From Flavobacterium nackdongense (GTDB lineage: Bacteria; Bacteroidota; Bacteroidia; Flavobacteriales; Flavobacteriaceae), in assembly GCF_004355225.1 (NCBI RefSeq), contig NZ_CP037933.1, positions 2,480,001-2,544,000 of the forward strand: a stretch of 64,000 nucleotides of DNA, in the 5' to 3' direction. The notes beneath the pieces were generated by a model. It had not been told where the DNA came from. It saw nothing but the letters and a program-made list of their open reading frames with translations, and made no database searches. Of the stretch, positions 25,703 to 33,551 are shown one piece after another. The stretch's first letter is position 1. The number at the start of each line of letters is the position of its first letter. The position numbers and the translations under genes were made by a program.

Positions 25703-26734
25703 TTATTTTTTAAAAGTTAAAACATCAGATTTTCCTTTTTTGAAAATTTTATTTCCGTTTTTAATACCTCTACGAATCTCCTTTTGTTCCTCTTCCGAAA
25801 GATGAATGACTTCCTTACATTCCGATGAACAACAGTTTTCCATAGCGGTTTTGCATTCTTCGCATTGGATAAAAAGCAGGTGACAACCTTCGTTCGCACA
25901 ATTCGTATGCACATCACAAGGTTTTCCGCATTGATGGCATTGCGACACAATATCATCGGTAATTCTTTCGCCCAAGCGGTGATCGAAAACAAAATTTTTG
26001 CCTATGAATTTGCTTTCTAAACCTTCGGCTTTGACTTGTCGTGTGTATTCAATTATTCCGCCTTCGAGTTGATAGACGTTTTCGAAACCTTTGTGTTTGA
26101 AATAAGCGCTGGCTTTTTCGCATCGAATGCCGCCGGTGCAATACATCAAAAGGTTTTTGTCATGTTTGTGTTCCGATAGTTGGTTTTCGATAATGGGCAA
26201 ACTTTCTCTAAAAGTGTCCACATCGGGTTTTATGGCATTGGTAAAATGACCAATTTCACTTTCATAATGATTCCGCATATCGACCACAATCGTATTCGGG
26301 TCTTCTAGTAATTCGTTGAATTCCTTAGCTTTTAAGTGGATTCCAATATTGGTCACATCAAAAGTTTCGTCTACCAATCCATCGGCAACAATTTTGTCGC
26401 GGACTTTTATGGTGAGTTTCAAAAAAGAATAGTCATCGTGTTCAACGGCGATATTCAGCCGAATGCCTTTCATGAAATCGTACTTTTCTATGGTGTCTTT
26501 GAACGCATAAAAATGATCTGCCGGAAGTGATAACTGGGCGTTGATTCCTTCATTGGCAACATAAATTCGGCCTAAAACATCGAGAGGATTCCAAGCAAGA
26601 AATAATTCATTTCGGAACTCGGTTGGGTTTTGTAAATGCGCATAAGCATAGAAAGACAACGTGAGTCGCTGTTTTCCTGCCTCATCAATCAAGTGGGCTC
26701 GCTCTTCTGCGCTTAAGGTGTTGTACAGTTGCAT
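25703..26734 (-). CDS. trhO: tRNA uridine hydroxylase, rhodanese family (TrhO)
   Basis: TrhO (YceA, UPF0176) performs oxygen-dependent hydroxylation of U34 in certain tRNAs, the first step to 5-oxyacetyl- or methoxy-uridine. The 343-aa protein has the N-terminal acylphosphatase-like part, a rhodanese domain with active-site Cys in LLMYCTGGIRCEKASAYF (near 193-200), and a C-terminal Cys-rich zinc-like region (CHQCGKPCDVHTNCANEGC). The U32 gene at 23545 belongs to the alternative route to the same modification, so both pathways lie within 3 kb. Confidence 0.9.
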   Translation of the reverse strand: MQLYNTLSAEERAHLIDEAGKQRLTLSFYAYAHLQNPTEFRNELFLAWNPLDVLGRIYVANEGINAQLSLPADHFYAFKDTIEKYDFMKGIRLNIAVEHDDYSFLKLTIKVRDKIVADGLVDETFDVTNIGIHLKAKEFNELLEDPNTIVVDMRNHYESEIGHFTNAIKPDVDTFRESLPIIENQLSEHKHDKNLLMYCTGGIRCEKASAYFKHKGFENVYQLEGGIIEYTRQVKAEGLESKFIGKNFVFDHRLGERITDDIVSQCHQCGKPCDVHTNCANEGCHLLFIQCEECKTAMENCCSSECKEVIHLSEEEQKEIRRGIKNGNKIFKKGKSDVLTFKK

Positions 26735-26903
26735 GCTATAAACAGATTAAGTTGAGAAAATTTTTTGCAAAGGTAGGGATTTTAGATTTTAATTTTAAAA
26801 TTGAAATATAAAATGAGCATAACTGATAATTGGTCGCAAACACCAATGATGATATGCAAATTACATATGCCAGATAAAAAACAATAAATAGCAACAAATG
26901 AAA

Positions 26904-26931
26904 CTTCCCACTTCTAGCTTCCCACTTCTAC
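26904..26931. repeat. 14-bp tandem repeat upstream of the trpS promoter
   Basis: CTTCCCACTTCTAG is followed directly by CTTCCCACTTCTAC, each made of two 7-base sub-units. A related run occurs before gltX at 47101-47136. It ends 20 bases before the TATTTTTG box. Confidence 0.7.
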
Positions 26932-26951
26932 CTTTTTAAATAGATTTTACT

Positions 26952-26959
26952 TATTTTTG
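26952..26959 (+). promoter_or_regulatory. TAnnTTTG -7 promoter box of trpS
   Basis: TATTTTTG, followed by CATCC, fits the consensus. It lies 60 bases upstream of the trpS ATG, next to a short tandem repeat. Confidence 0.55.
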
Positions 26960-27019
26960 CATCCTATTTAAATCCAAAATCCGCTTTCTTTTTGAACTTT
27001 GCGGTTAGAAAAAATTACA

Positions 27020-27991
27020 ATGGCAAAAATACTCACCGGAGTTCAGAGTACGGGAACTCCACATTTAGGAAACTTACTTGGTGCAATCATACCTGCAATT
27101 GAATTATCAAATAATCCTGCAAACGAATCTTTTCTTTTCATTGCCGATTTGCATTCGATAACCCAAATAAAAGACGGAAAGACATTAAGAGCAAACACCT
27201 ACAGTACTGCAGCGGCTTGGCTTGCCTGCGGTTTGAATGTAGAAAAAGTGGTTTTTTATCGTCAGTCCGATGTGCCACAAACAGCCGAATTGTCTTGGTA
27301 TTTGAGTTGTTTTTTTCCTTTCCAAAGATTGACATTAGCACATTCTTTCAAGGACAAAGCCGATAGATTGGAAGACGTCAATGCGGGTTTGTTTTCCTAT
27401 CCAATGCTTATGGCTGCCGATATTTTATTGTATGACGCCCAATTTGTTCCAGTTGGAAAAGACCAATTGCAACATTTAGAAATAACCCGTGATGTAGCTT
27501 CCCGTTTCAACCATCAAATGGGGGAAACTTTTGTAATTCCTGAAGCCATAATCCAAAAAGACACGATGTATGTTCCAGGAACTAATGGTGGAAAAATGAG
27601 CAAATCGGCCAATAATTACATCAATATTTTCCTTGAAGACAAGGCCTTACGCAAACAAATAATGAGTATCGAAACGGACAGTACTCCACTTGAAGCACCT
27701 AAAAATCCAGATACTTGCAATGCATTTGCACTTTATTCTTTATTGGCAAATGCAGCGCAAATCACAACAATGAGAGAAAATTATTTGGCTGGAAATTATG
27801 GTTACGGTCATGCCAAACAAGCCTTATTTGAATTGATTATAGAAAAATTCAAAGTAGAAAGAGAGCAATACAATTACTATATGAACAACCTCGCCGAAGT
27901 AGATGCTTTATTGAAAATTGGTGCAGAAAAAGCAGGAGTTGTAGCTAATGGTGTTTTAGGAAGAGTGAGAGAAAAATTGGGGTTTGAATAA
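27020..27991 (+). CDS. trpS: Tryptophanyl-tRNA synthetase
   Basis: This class I aminoacyl-tRNA synthetase charges tRNA-Trp. The first residues, MAKILTGVQSTGTPHLGN, include the HIGH-like TPHLGN motif; KMSKS is present as GGKMSKSANN near residue 195. The ATG at 27020 (323 aa) is preferred over the in-frame TTG at 26999. The last 17 codons (GVLGRVREKLGFE) have a diverged copy at 30120-30170, beyond an inserted cargo region. Confidence 0.95.
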   Translation: MAKILTGVQSTGTPHLGNLLGAIIPAIELSNNPANESFLFIADLHSITQIKDGKTLRANTYSTAAAWLACGLNVEKVVFYRQSDVPQTAELSWYLSCFFPFQRLTLAHSFKDKADRLEDVNAGLFSYPMLMAADILLYDAQFVPVGKDQLQHLEITRDVASRFNHQMGETFVIPEAIIQKDTMYVPGTNGGKMSKSANNYINIFLEDKALRKQIMSIETDSTPLEAPKNPDTCNAFALYSLLANAAQITTMRENYLAGNYGYGHAKQALFELIIEKFKVEREQYNYYMNNLAEVDALLKIGAEKAGVVANGVLGRVREKLGFE

Positions 27992-27998
27992 GAATTCA

Positions 27999-28084
27999 AT
28001 TTATGACACAGATTTGCTTTGCCTGTTCTATCGCTCGGGTCACAAATTAGCACAGATTAATTTGTCAAAATTTGTGTCAAATGT
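27999..28084. repeat. Small inverted-repeat element behind trpS
   Basis: An ATTTATGACACAGATT-like left end and an AATTTGTGTCAAAT right end are inverted copies of each other, with a second CACAGATTAATTTGT motif inside. The 86-bp stretch looks like a short interspersed repeat, of which other members would be expected elsewhere in the genome. No coding potential. Confidence 0.45.
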
Positions 28085-28117
28085 TTTGTAACTATTCTAC
28101 AAGTGTAATCATCTTTT

Positions 28118-28173
28118 ATCGCCTCGAACATTTTCCCCGGCAAAGGTCGAATCACGCTTTTGAGTTCCGTAAT
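28118..28173 (-). pseudogene. Remnant of a dprA 3' end
   Basis: On the minus strand this encodes ITELKSVIRPLPGKMFEAI, nearly the same as the end of intact DprA (MELKGVIRPLPGKLFEAI). About 10 of 55 bases differ, mostly at third codon positions, and the stop codon is lost. The intact gene end lies at 30247. With the trpS fragment at 30120 it makes a direct duplication of the trpS-dprA junction around the cargo genes. Confidence 0.8.
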
Positions 28174-28225
28174 AAAAAAGAACATAAAAAACACCTACTA
28201 AGGTAAGTTATAAATTTTTATTTCA

Positions 28226-28233
28226 TACTTTTG
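28226..28233 (+). promoter_or_regulatory. TAnnTTTG -7 promoter box of the cargo lipoprotein gene
   Basis: TACTTTTG, 45 bases upstream of the ATG at 28279. It is the only TAnnTTTG box I see in the cargo segment, so the three genes may share one transcript. Confidence 0.5.
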
Positions 28234-28278
28234 GTAAGGCTGCTGAAATAGAGTCTTCACAACTTTAACCAAATAATT

Positions 28279-29361
28279 ATGAAAAAAGTCTTTTTTATTG
28301 TAACACTTATGAGTGTTTACGCTTTGTTATTCTTAAATTCCTGTACAAATGAAGATCCAGCTAGTGAAGCCAAAGCTGATTTAATTAATATCAATCTGGC
28401 TAGATAACATTTTAGTAACACACCAATTAAATTAAAAACTAATTTGTATTTTTCGAATGAAATAGATTGGGAAAAGGGTTATTTTGAAAACGACACCTTA
28501 TCTATTCCAATTTTATCAAACAAGCCCATTTTGATTAAGAGATTAAAAAATCCAAATTCATCAAAATATTTATATCCATTTCTTCTTGTAACCAAAAATA
28601 AATCGAACAACACTTTCGATTATAATTTAAAAGTATTTATTGCTACAAATAGTTATGGCTATAATAAAGATAGTTTTCACTTATATGACATAAACAATAA
28701 ATTAATTCTAAATAAAGAAAAATCAGCATATAAAGAGCCTTCAAAAACATCAAAAACCAGTGCTGTCGAATGTCAATTATGGGGCAGGTTCTCAATCGAT
28801 CTTGAAACAGGAAGAGAAACACTGTTATATACTTGGTGGGCATGTTCTGGATCTAACCACCCTGAACAGGTTCCCCCTAGTGATGGAGGTGGTGGAGAAC
28901 CTGAACCTGCCCCAATGCCTCCTAGCTGTCAAGCATTTAACTACTCTACCATTGGTAGTAATTGGCAATCTTCCGCAACTAAAAACATTGTAGCTGTAAT
29001 AGGTTACCGCGACCTTGCTACTGGAGCATTTAATGCTGTTCCAATATTATTCCCTCAGCCCATCTATTTTGAGATGCCAATTAATTCAGCATCTAACGGA
29101 GGAAATGTATCTCCTGGTAGAGCAGCTGAATTAACAGCATTGGCATTAGGAACCGCTATTAATAGAGCAAAATATTATTTTTTGGCTACAGATGCATCTC
29201 AATCTCAAGTACAAGCAAAACTTTGGGAGTATATACGAGATGAAATGACTAATGGGACACATGTTATTGGTGGTAGAGCCAGTTTTACTCCTCCTTTAGG
29301 TTTTAGTGGAGAAATTAAAGATTACGAAGCTTATTGGTTTCTACCAGATGATTGCGATTAA
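28279..29361 (+). pseudogene. Lipoprotein gene split by an in-frame TAA stop
   Basis: An ATG at 28279 opens a lipoprotein signal (MKKVFFIVTLMSVYALLFLN then SCTNED, Cys22). After 42 codons the frame meets TAA at 28405-28407, then continues in the same frame without another stop to 29361 (HFSNTPIKLKTNLYFSNEIDW...). If read through, the product would be about 360 aa: lipoprotein N-terminus, a beta-rich middle, a Gly/Pro/Glu linker (PPSDGGGGEPEPAPMPPS near residue 200) and a distinct C-terminal domain of about 140 aa. The linker-plus-tip layout recalls secreted effectors. No family recognised. Confidence 0.65.
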
Positions 29362-29375
29362 ATTTATATATAAAT

Positions 29376-29927
29376 ATGCTAATTGAAAATTTCTTGAACA
29401 ATATCGCTTATCTTTACTATCCTAAAGACAAATCTATTTTTGATTTAGATTATAATGATACTACAGAACATAGGCTCTATATGAAAAAAGTATATCTCAA
29501 TCATTCATGTGATGATGATGAGTTAGTACTATTTTTAAAAAAATTAAATGAAAAAATTAAGCCATTATCAATAGTCGAATTCAAAATGGGCTCAAATTTT
29601 CCGTCATATAATTTTCAAATTATATTGGATTCTAACAAATCAAATGTAATATCTGTTTACATTAGTCATTTAATACCTTTTTTTCATATTAGACAACTAG
29701 AAGGAAATATCAATTTAAACAAAAGCGAAATTTCCATTAATAAGGATTATTCTGGTCAAGTGTTAGATTTGGTCAATTTAATAAAAAATGAATTAAATCA
29801 AAATATCTTTTATTATGAATTCCCTGACGACAAATTATTAAAAACAATTCCTAAAATAAGAACAGAAGAAAACTTTACATATTTTAATGCTTTTTTCATA
29901 GACTATTACAGAATTATTAACTTTTAA
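29376..29927 (+). CDS. Hypothetical protein, 183 aa, possible partner of the lipoprotein
   Basis: It starts MLIENFLNNIAYLYYPKD; an upstream in-frame start at 29352 overlaps the preceding gene and is less likely. There is no signal peptide or membrane segment, and the protein is acidic and rich in Asn, Ile and Lys, with clear AT bias. A small cytoplasmic protein encoded 14 bases behind a secreted protein with a variable-looking C-terminal domain is what an immunity protein would look like, but this is inference only. Confidence 0.6.
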   Translation: MLIENFLNNIAYLYYPKDKSIFDLDYNDTTEHRLYMKKVYLNHSCDDDELVLFLKKLNEKIKPLSIVEFKMGSNFPSYNFQIILDSNKSNVISVYISHLIPFFHIRQLEGNINLNKSEISINKDYSGQVLDLVNLIKNELNQNIFYYEFPDDKLLKTIPKIRTEENFTYFNAFFIDYYRIINF

Positions 29928-29938
29928 AGCAAAATTCT

Positions 29939-30061
29939 ATGGACATCAACATCGGTAATTATTATTTTATTATTCTTAATACACATGTACTATTTATAGT
30001 GTTTTTTTTCATAATCATAGGTTATGTAATCTTGAAAAGAATGAAAAAGAGAAAATGCTAA
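29939..30061 (+). CDS. Small single-span membrane protein, 40 aa
   Basis: An ATG 11 bases behind the preceding gene opens a 40-codon frame with one strong hydrophobic helix (NTHVLFIVFFFIIIGYVI) and a very basic end (KRMKKRKC). It has the form of a genuine small membrane protein, but short AT-rich frames also arise by chance. It belongs to the cargo between the trpS and dprA junction copies. Confidence 0.45.
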   Translation: MDINIGNYYFIILNTHVLFIVFFFIIIGYVILKRMKKRKC

Positions 30062-30119
30062 ATCATAAAAAAATATTAGGACTTTTGTTGATATGAATAG
30101 AAAGCTTTACACAAAAGAT

Positions 30120-30170
30120 AATATTAGCAAAGGCATTTTGGCTAGATTAAGAGAAAAATTGGGGTTTTAG
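30120..30170 (+). pseudogene. Remnant of a trpS 3' end
   Basis: Encodes NISKGILARLREKLGF followed by TAG, matching the end of intact TrpS (GVLGRVREKLGFE). The final 21 bases before the stop region are nearly identical, with divergence further upstream. It lies 80 bases before the dprA stop, reproducing the original trpS-dprA junction on the far side of the cargo. Confidence 0.8.
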
Positions 30171-30246
30171 TAAGAAAACATATAAGTTATAATTTGTTCC
30201 ATAAATCAATTAAATTTAAACCTTTTATGACTTACATGTTTCAAAA

Positions 30247-31368
30247 TTAAATCGCCTCAAATAATTTCCCCGGCAAAGGCCGAATTACACCTTTCAGTTC
30301 CATATTCAGGAGCATTCCCGAGATTTTATAAATCGGAAAATCACATTTCAAGGCAATAATATCCATCATTTCTTTTCCGTTTTTTAGGAGGAAATCATAT
30401 ACTTTTTGTTCCTCGGGTTCAAGCGTGACGAAAAGTTGTTTTTGCACCGCTTTTTTGTCATTGCGAGCCTGCGAAGCAATCTCCCAATTCAGGATATAAA
30501 CTAAATCGGCGGCGCTTGTCAAAACGTTTGCTTTTTGGGTTTTTATCAAGTTGTTGCAGCCTTGACTGTATTTGTCTGTTGTTCTACCGGGAACGGCAAA
30601 AACATCGCGATTGTACTCGTTGGCAATATTTGCTGTAATTAAAGATCCGCCTCTTTCGGCAGATTCGATAACGATTGTGGCTTCTGAAATTCCCGCTACG
30701 ATGCGGTTTCTACGAACAAAATTTTCCTTTTCGGGATTGGAAGAACTCCAAAATTCGGTCATAAAACCACCGTTTTGTTCCATTTTGGAAACATATTTCT
30801 TGTGGTTTTTGGGGTAAATTTGGTTCAAACCGTGCGCTACAACACCTATGGTTTGCAAATTGTGTTCCATCGCCAATTGATGTGCAAAAATATCGACACC
30901 ATAAGCAAAACCACTAATAATCACTGGTTCAAGTGGAGCCAAATCTTCAATCAATTTTCGGCAAAACTCCATTCCGTAGGAAGTGATTTGTCGCGTTCCC
31001 ACAATACTGATGGTTTTCTTGTTTTTGAGGTCTATATTTCCTGAAGTAAATAAAATAACAGGTCCGTCGATGCAATGTTTAAGCCGATCTGGATAACTTT
31101 CGTCCTGAAAATAGGAAACCTTGATTTTGTTTGAATTTATGAATTGAAGTTCTTGTTCCGCCTTTTCGAAAATCGATTTGTCTTTTAAATTTTTCAATAA
31201 AACAGAACCAATTCCATCAATAACGGCAAGTTGAGAAGTTTTTGTTTTGAAAATTTCTGTTGCATTACCGCAATGAGTGATTAATTTTTTGGCAATAATA
31301 TCGCCAACGCCTTCTACTTGTTGCAGAGCTAATAAATGAAATAAATCTTGGTCTGTCATACTAATCAA
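30247..31368 (-). CDS. dprA: DNA-processing protein DprA
   Basis: DprA loads RecA on incoming single-stranded DNA during natural transformation. The 373-aa protein has an N-terminal helix-hairpin-helix region, the Rossmann-like core with GTRQITSYG and ISGFAYGVDIFAHQLA, and a C-terminal winged helix. Between core and tail the segment EIASQARNDK is encoded by an in-frame copy of a palindromic repeat (30457-30483). Translation may start at the fourth codon (31359). The 3' end has a diverged duplicate at 28118. Confidence 0.93.
   Translation of the reverse strand: MISMTDQDLFHLLALQQVEGVGDIIAKKLITHCGNATEIFKTKTSQLAVIDGIGSVLLKNLKDKSIFEKAEQELQFINSNKIKVSYFQDESYPDRLKHCIDGPVILFTSGNIDLKNKKTISIVGTRQITSYGMEFCRKLIEDLAPLEPVIISGFAYGVDIFAHQLAMEHNLQTIGVVAHGLNQIYPKNHKKYVSKMEQNGGFMTEFWSSSNPEKENFVRRNRIVAGISEATIVIESAERGGSLITANIANEYNRDVFAVPGRTTDKYSQGCNNLIKTQKANVLTSAADLVYILNWEIASQARNDKKAVQKQLFVTLEPEEQKVYDFLLKNGKEMMDIIALKCDFPIYKISGMLLNMELKGVIRPLPGKLFEAI
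30457..30483. repeat. REP-like repeat inside the dprA coding sequence
   Basis: GTCATTGCGAG followed by CCTGCGAAGCAATCTC on the plus strand. Read with dprA on the minus strand it stays in frame and gives EIASQARND. A copy of the same repeat lies in non-coding DNA at 11456-11481. The insertion point is between the DprA core and its C-terminal winged helix, where extra residues should be tolerated. Confidence 0.75.
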
Positions 31369-31461
31369 TTGAGGTTGAAAAGTATAAAAATAAATGGGAA
31401 TTGTTAATAAAAATTGTGAATAAAATTTTGATAACTATTTTCAATGTATAACTTTGTAACT

Positions 31462-32409
31462 ATGAACATCGAATCTTATATCTCGCAGCTTTTATACCGT
31501 TACCAATGTGTAACCGTTCCTGGTTTTGGAGCTTTTTTGACTGAAATTGAGTCCGCTCAATTAATTGAAAATTCCCATTCCTTTTTTCCTCCAAAAAAAG
31601 TGATTTCTTTCAATGCCCATCTGAAAAACAACGATGGATTGTTGGCCAATCATATTGCTCAGGCCGAAAAAACTTCATATGAGTATGCCGTAAGTGCAAT
31701 TCAATATGAGGTGTTCAATTGGAAAAAAGCTTTGCAAGAAACTGGATATTTTGCCATCAAAAATGTGGGTAATTTTTCCCTAAATGCTGATCATAATTTA
31801 GTTTTCACCCCTTCAGAGCAAACCAACTATTTGACGAGTTCTTTTGGACTGAGTGCTTTTGTTTCGCCAGTAGTGAAAAGAGAAATTTTCGAAGAAAAAA
31901 TCGAAGCTCTCGAAGAAAATATTGAGGAAAATGAAGTTATCAAACTTATTCCAGAAAGAAGAAGAGCAAGCGTATATTTGAAATATGCAGCGGTTTTTGT
32001 TTTAGGATTGGGTATTGCTGGCGCAGTTGGATATCCAGCTTATCAAGACCATATTGCCCAAGAAACGATTATGGTTGAAAAATCGGTTCAAAAACAAGTT
32101 CAAAACAAAATTCAAGAAGCCACTTTCTTTATCGAAAACCCAATTCCGGCTGTAACACTTACAGTAAAAGAGTCGAAAATGTCGTATCATATTATGGCGG
32201 GTGCTTTCAGAGAAGAAAAAAATGCTGAAAAAGTATTCCAAAAATTATCCGATCAAGGGTATAAAGCGAGAAGAATTCCTCAAAATAAATACGGATTATA
32301 TCCTGTTCTTTACGGAAGTTATGCCACTTTTGCCGAAGCTGAAAAAGCGAAACAAGAAATCCGAAATACCGTCAATCCCGATGCTTGGATATTGATTGAG
32401 TCACTATAA
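31462..32409 (+). CDS. HU/CCDC81-like and SPOR domain membrane protein
   Basis: The 315-aa protein has an N-terminal HU/IHF-like region of the CCDC81 type (residues 1-130: MNIESYISQLLYRYQCVTVPGFGAFLTE), a membrane segment near 180-200 (YAAVFVLGLGIAGAVGYPA) and a C-terminal SPOR domain (YHIMAGAFREEKNAEKVFQKL) that binds denuded peptidoglycan at division sites. It may link nucleoid and cell wall. The ATG at 31462 fits the family better than 31444. A bidirectional terminator follows. Confidence 0.85.
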   Translation: MNIESYISQLLYRYQCVTVPGFGAFLTEIESAQLIENSHSFFPPKKVISFNAHLKNNDGLLANHIAQAEKTSYEYAVSAIQYEVFNWKKALQETGYFAIKNVGNFSLNADHNLVFTPSEQTNYLTSSFGLSAFVSPVVKREIFEEKIEALEENIEENEVIKLIPERRRASVYLKYAAVFVLGLGIAGAVGYPAYQDHIAQETIMVEKSVQKQVQNKIQEATFFIENPIPAVTLTVKESKMSYHIMAGAFREEKNAEKVFQKLSDQGYKARRIPQNKYGLYPVLYGSYATFAEAEKAKQEIRNTVNPDAWILIESL

Positions 32410-32445
32410 AAAAGAAACCCATTCGAGATGAATGGGTTTCTTTTT
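32409..32445. terminator. Bidirectional terminator
   Basis: AAAAAGAAACCCATTC (32409-32424) pairs fully with GAATGGGTTTCTTTTT (32430-32445) across a 5-base loop. A and T runs on the two sides serve both the SPOR gene and the convergent small secreted-protein gene. Confidence 0.85.
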
Positions 32446-32480
32446 TTATGCTATTTCAAACGGACTATATAGTCTTGTAC

Positions 32481-32804
32481 TTATTTATACCCTTGAGTCC
32501 AAGGCCCGTAGTTTTTATAAGCAGGTCCAGTTAATTTTTGTCTTTCACTACCACCTATTTTCACTTCTACTAAGTTTTCTTTTGGAGTCTCTTTCGAAGG
32601 TTGCTGGTTTTTATACGCTGGCCCTTCTAATGATGCTATACTATTTTGTGAATAAATTTTCACTGGCTCTGATTTATCCATCCAAACTTGATAATTTTTA
32701 TAAGCAGGACCTGTTAAATCATTCTTTTTTACATTTTTACCTTCTTGTGCAAATGCACCTACTGACAGGAATAAAACTCCTAAAATTAATGCTAACTTTT
32801 TCAT
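32481..32804 (-). CDS. Small secreted protein with three GPAYKN repeats
   Basis: Starting at the ATG at 32804 the protein is 107 aa with a signal peptide (MKKLALILGVLFLSVGAFAQ). The mature part carries three spaced copies of a short motif: LTGPAYKNYQVW, LEGPAYKNQQP and LTGPAYKNYGPW, each about 35 residues apart. No known domain. Repeats with conserved aromatic and Lys residues suggest a binding or structural role outside the cell. The longer start at 32831 would spoil the signal peptide. Confidence 0.8.
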   Translation of the reverse strand: MKKLALILGVLFLSVGAFAQEGKNVKKNDLTGPAYKNYQVWMDKSEPVKIYSQNSIASLEGPAYKNQQPSKETPKENLVEVKIGGSERQKLTGPAYKNYGPWTQGYK

Positions 32805-32918
32805 AACTATTACTTTTTTTGTACTTGACAAAGTTACGATCAGTAATAGGTCTTTAGGAATCTGTGAAACTAACCTTTTTATATCCGTATAAATACGGAT
32901 AGGCTTGGCTATAATGTG

Positions 32919-33551
32919 TTATAGCAAATTCATTTCTGTCGCTTTTTTTATGAGTTCGGCAGTATTTTTAACCTCTAATTTTTTCAAAATATTGGCGCGA
33001 TGGGTTTCTATTGTTCTCGAACTAACAAAAAGTTTAGCAGCAATTTCATTGGTTGTTAATCCCTTGGAAATTAATCCTAAAACTTCGGTTTCTTTATTGG
33101 ATAAAACATTTTCACTAATGCTGCTAGTTGCCATGAAATTGATCATTTTTTCTGATATTTCGGCACTAAAATATTTTCGTCCTTGACTAACGGTTCGTAT
33201 TGCTAAAATTAATTCAGCTTCATCTGTGTTTTTCAAAAGATAGCTGTAAGCGCCCATTTTAGCGCACTTTGCGATATAATTACCGTCATTGTGCATCGAA
33301 ATAACAATCGGTTTTATAGTAGAGTTTGAGGCTTTTAATTCTTTTAAAACCTGAAAGCCATCCACAGTGGGCATACTAATATCTAGCAATACAATATCGG
33401 CATCAAACTGGCTATTTATAAGCTCTATAAAATCAAATCCGTCAGCAAGACTCTTAACGATCTGTATATCGTCATACTTTCTAAGTAGTTCTTCGATCCC
33501 ATTTCGAAAAAGCTGATGATCATCGGCAATTATTAATTTGATTTCGTTCAT
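32919..33551 (-). CDS. NarL/LuxR-family response regulator
   Basis: The 210-aa protein is a response regulator: receiver domain with the acidic pair in IIADDHQ, the phospho-acceptor Asp in VLLDISMPT (near residue 56) and Lys in SYLLKN, followed by a LuxR-type helix-turn-helix (LSNKETEVLGLISKGLTTNEIAAKLFVSSRTIETHRANILKKL). It overlaps the upstream histidine kinase gene by 4 bases (ATGA), so the two form a translationally coupled two-component system. Target genes are unknown. Confidence 0.93.
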   Translation of the reverse strand: MNEIKLIIADDHQLFRNGIEELLRKYDDIQIVKSLADGFDFIELINSQFDADIVLLDISMPTVDGFQVLKELKASNSTIKPIVISMHNDGNYIAKCAKMGAYSYLLKNTDEAELILAIRTVSQGRKYFSAEISEKMINFMATSSISENVLSNKETEVLGLISKGLTTNEIAAKLFVSSRTIETHRANILKKLEVKNTAELIKKATEMNLL

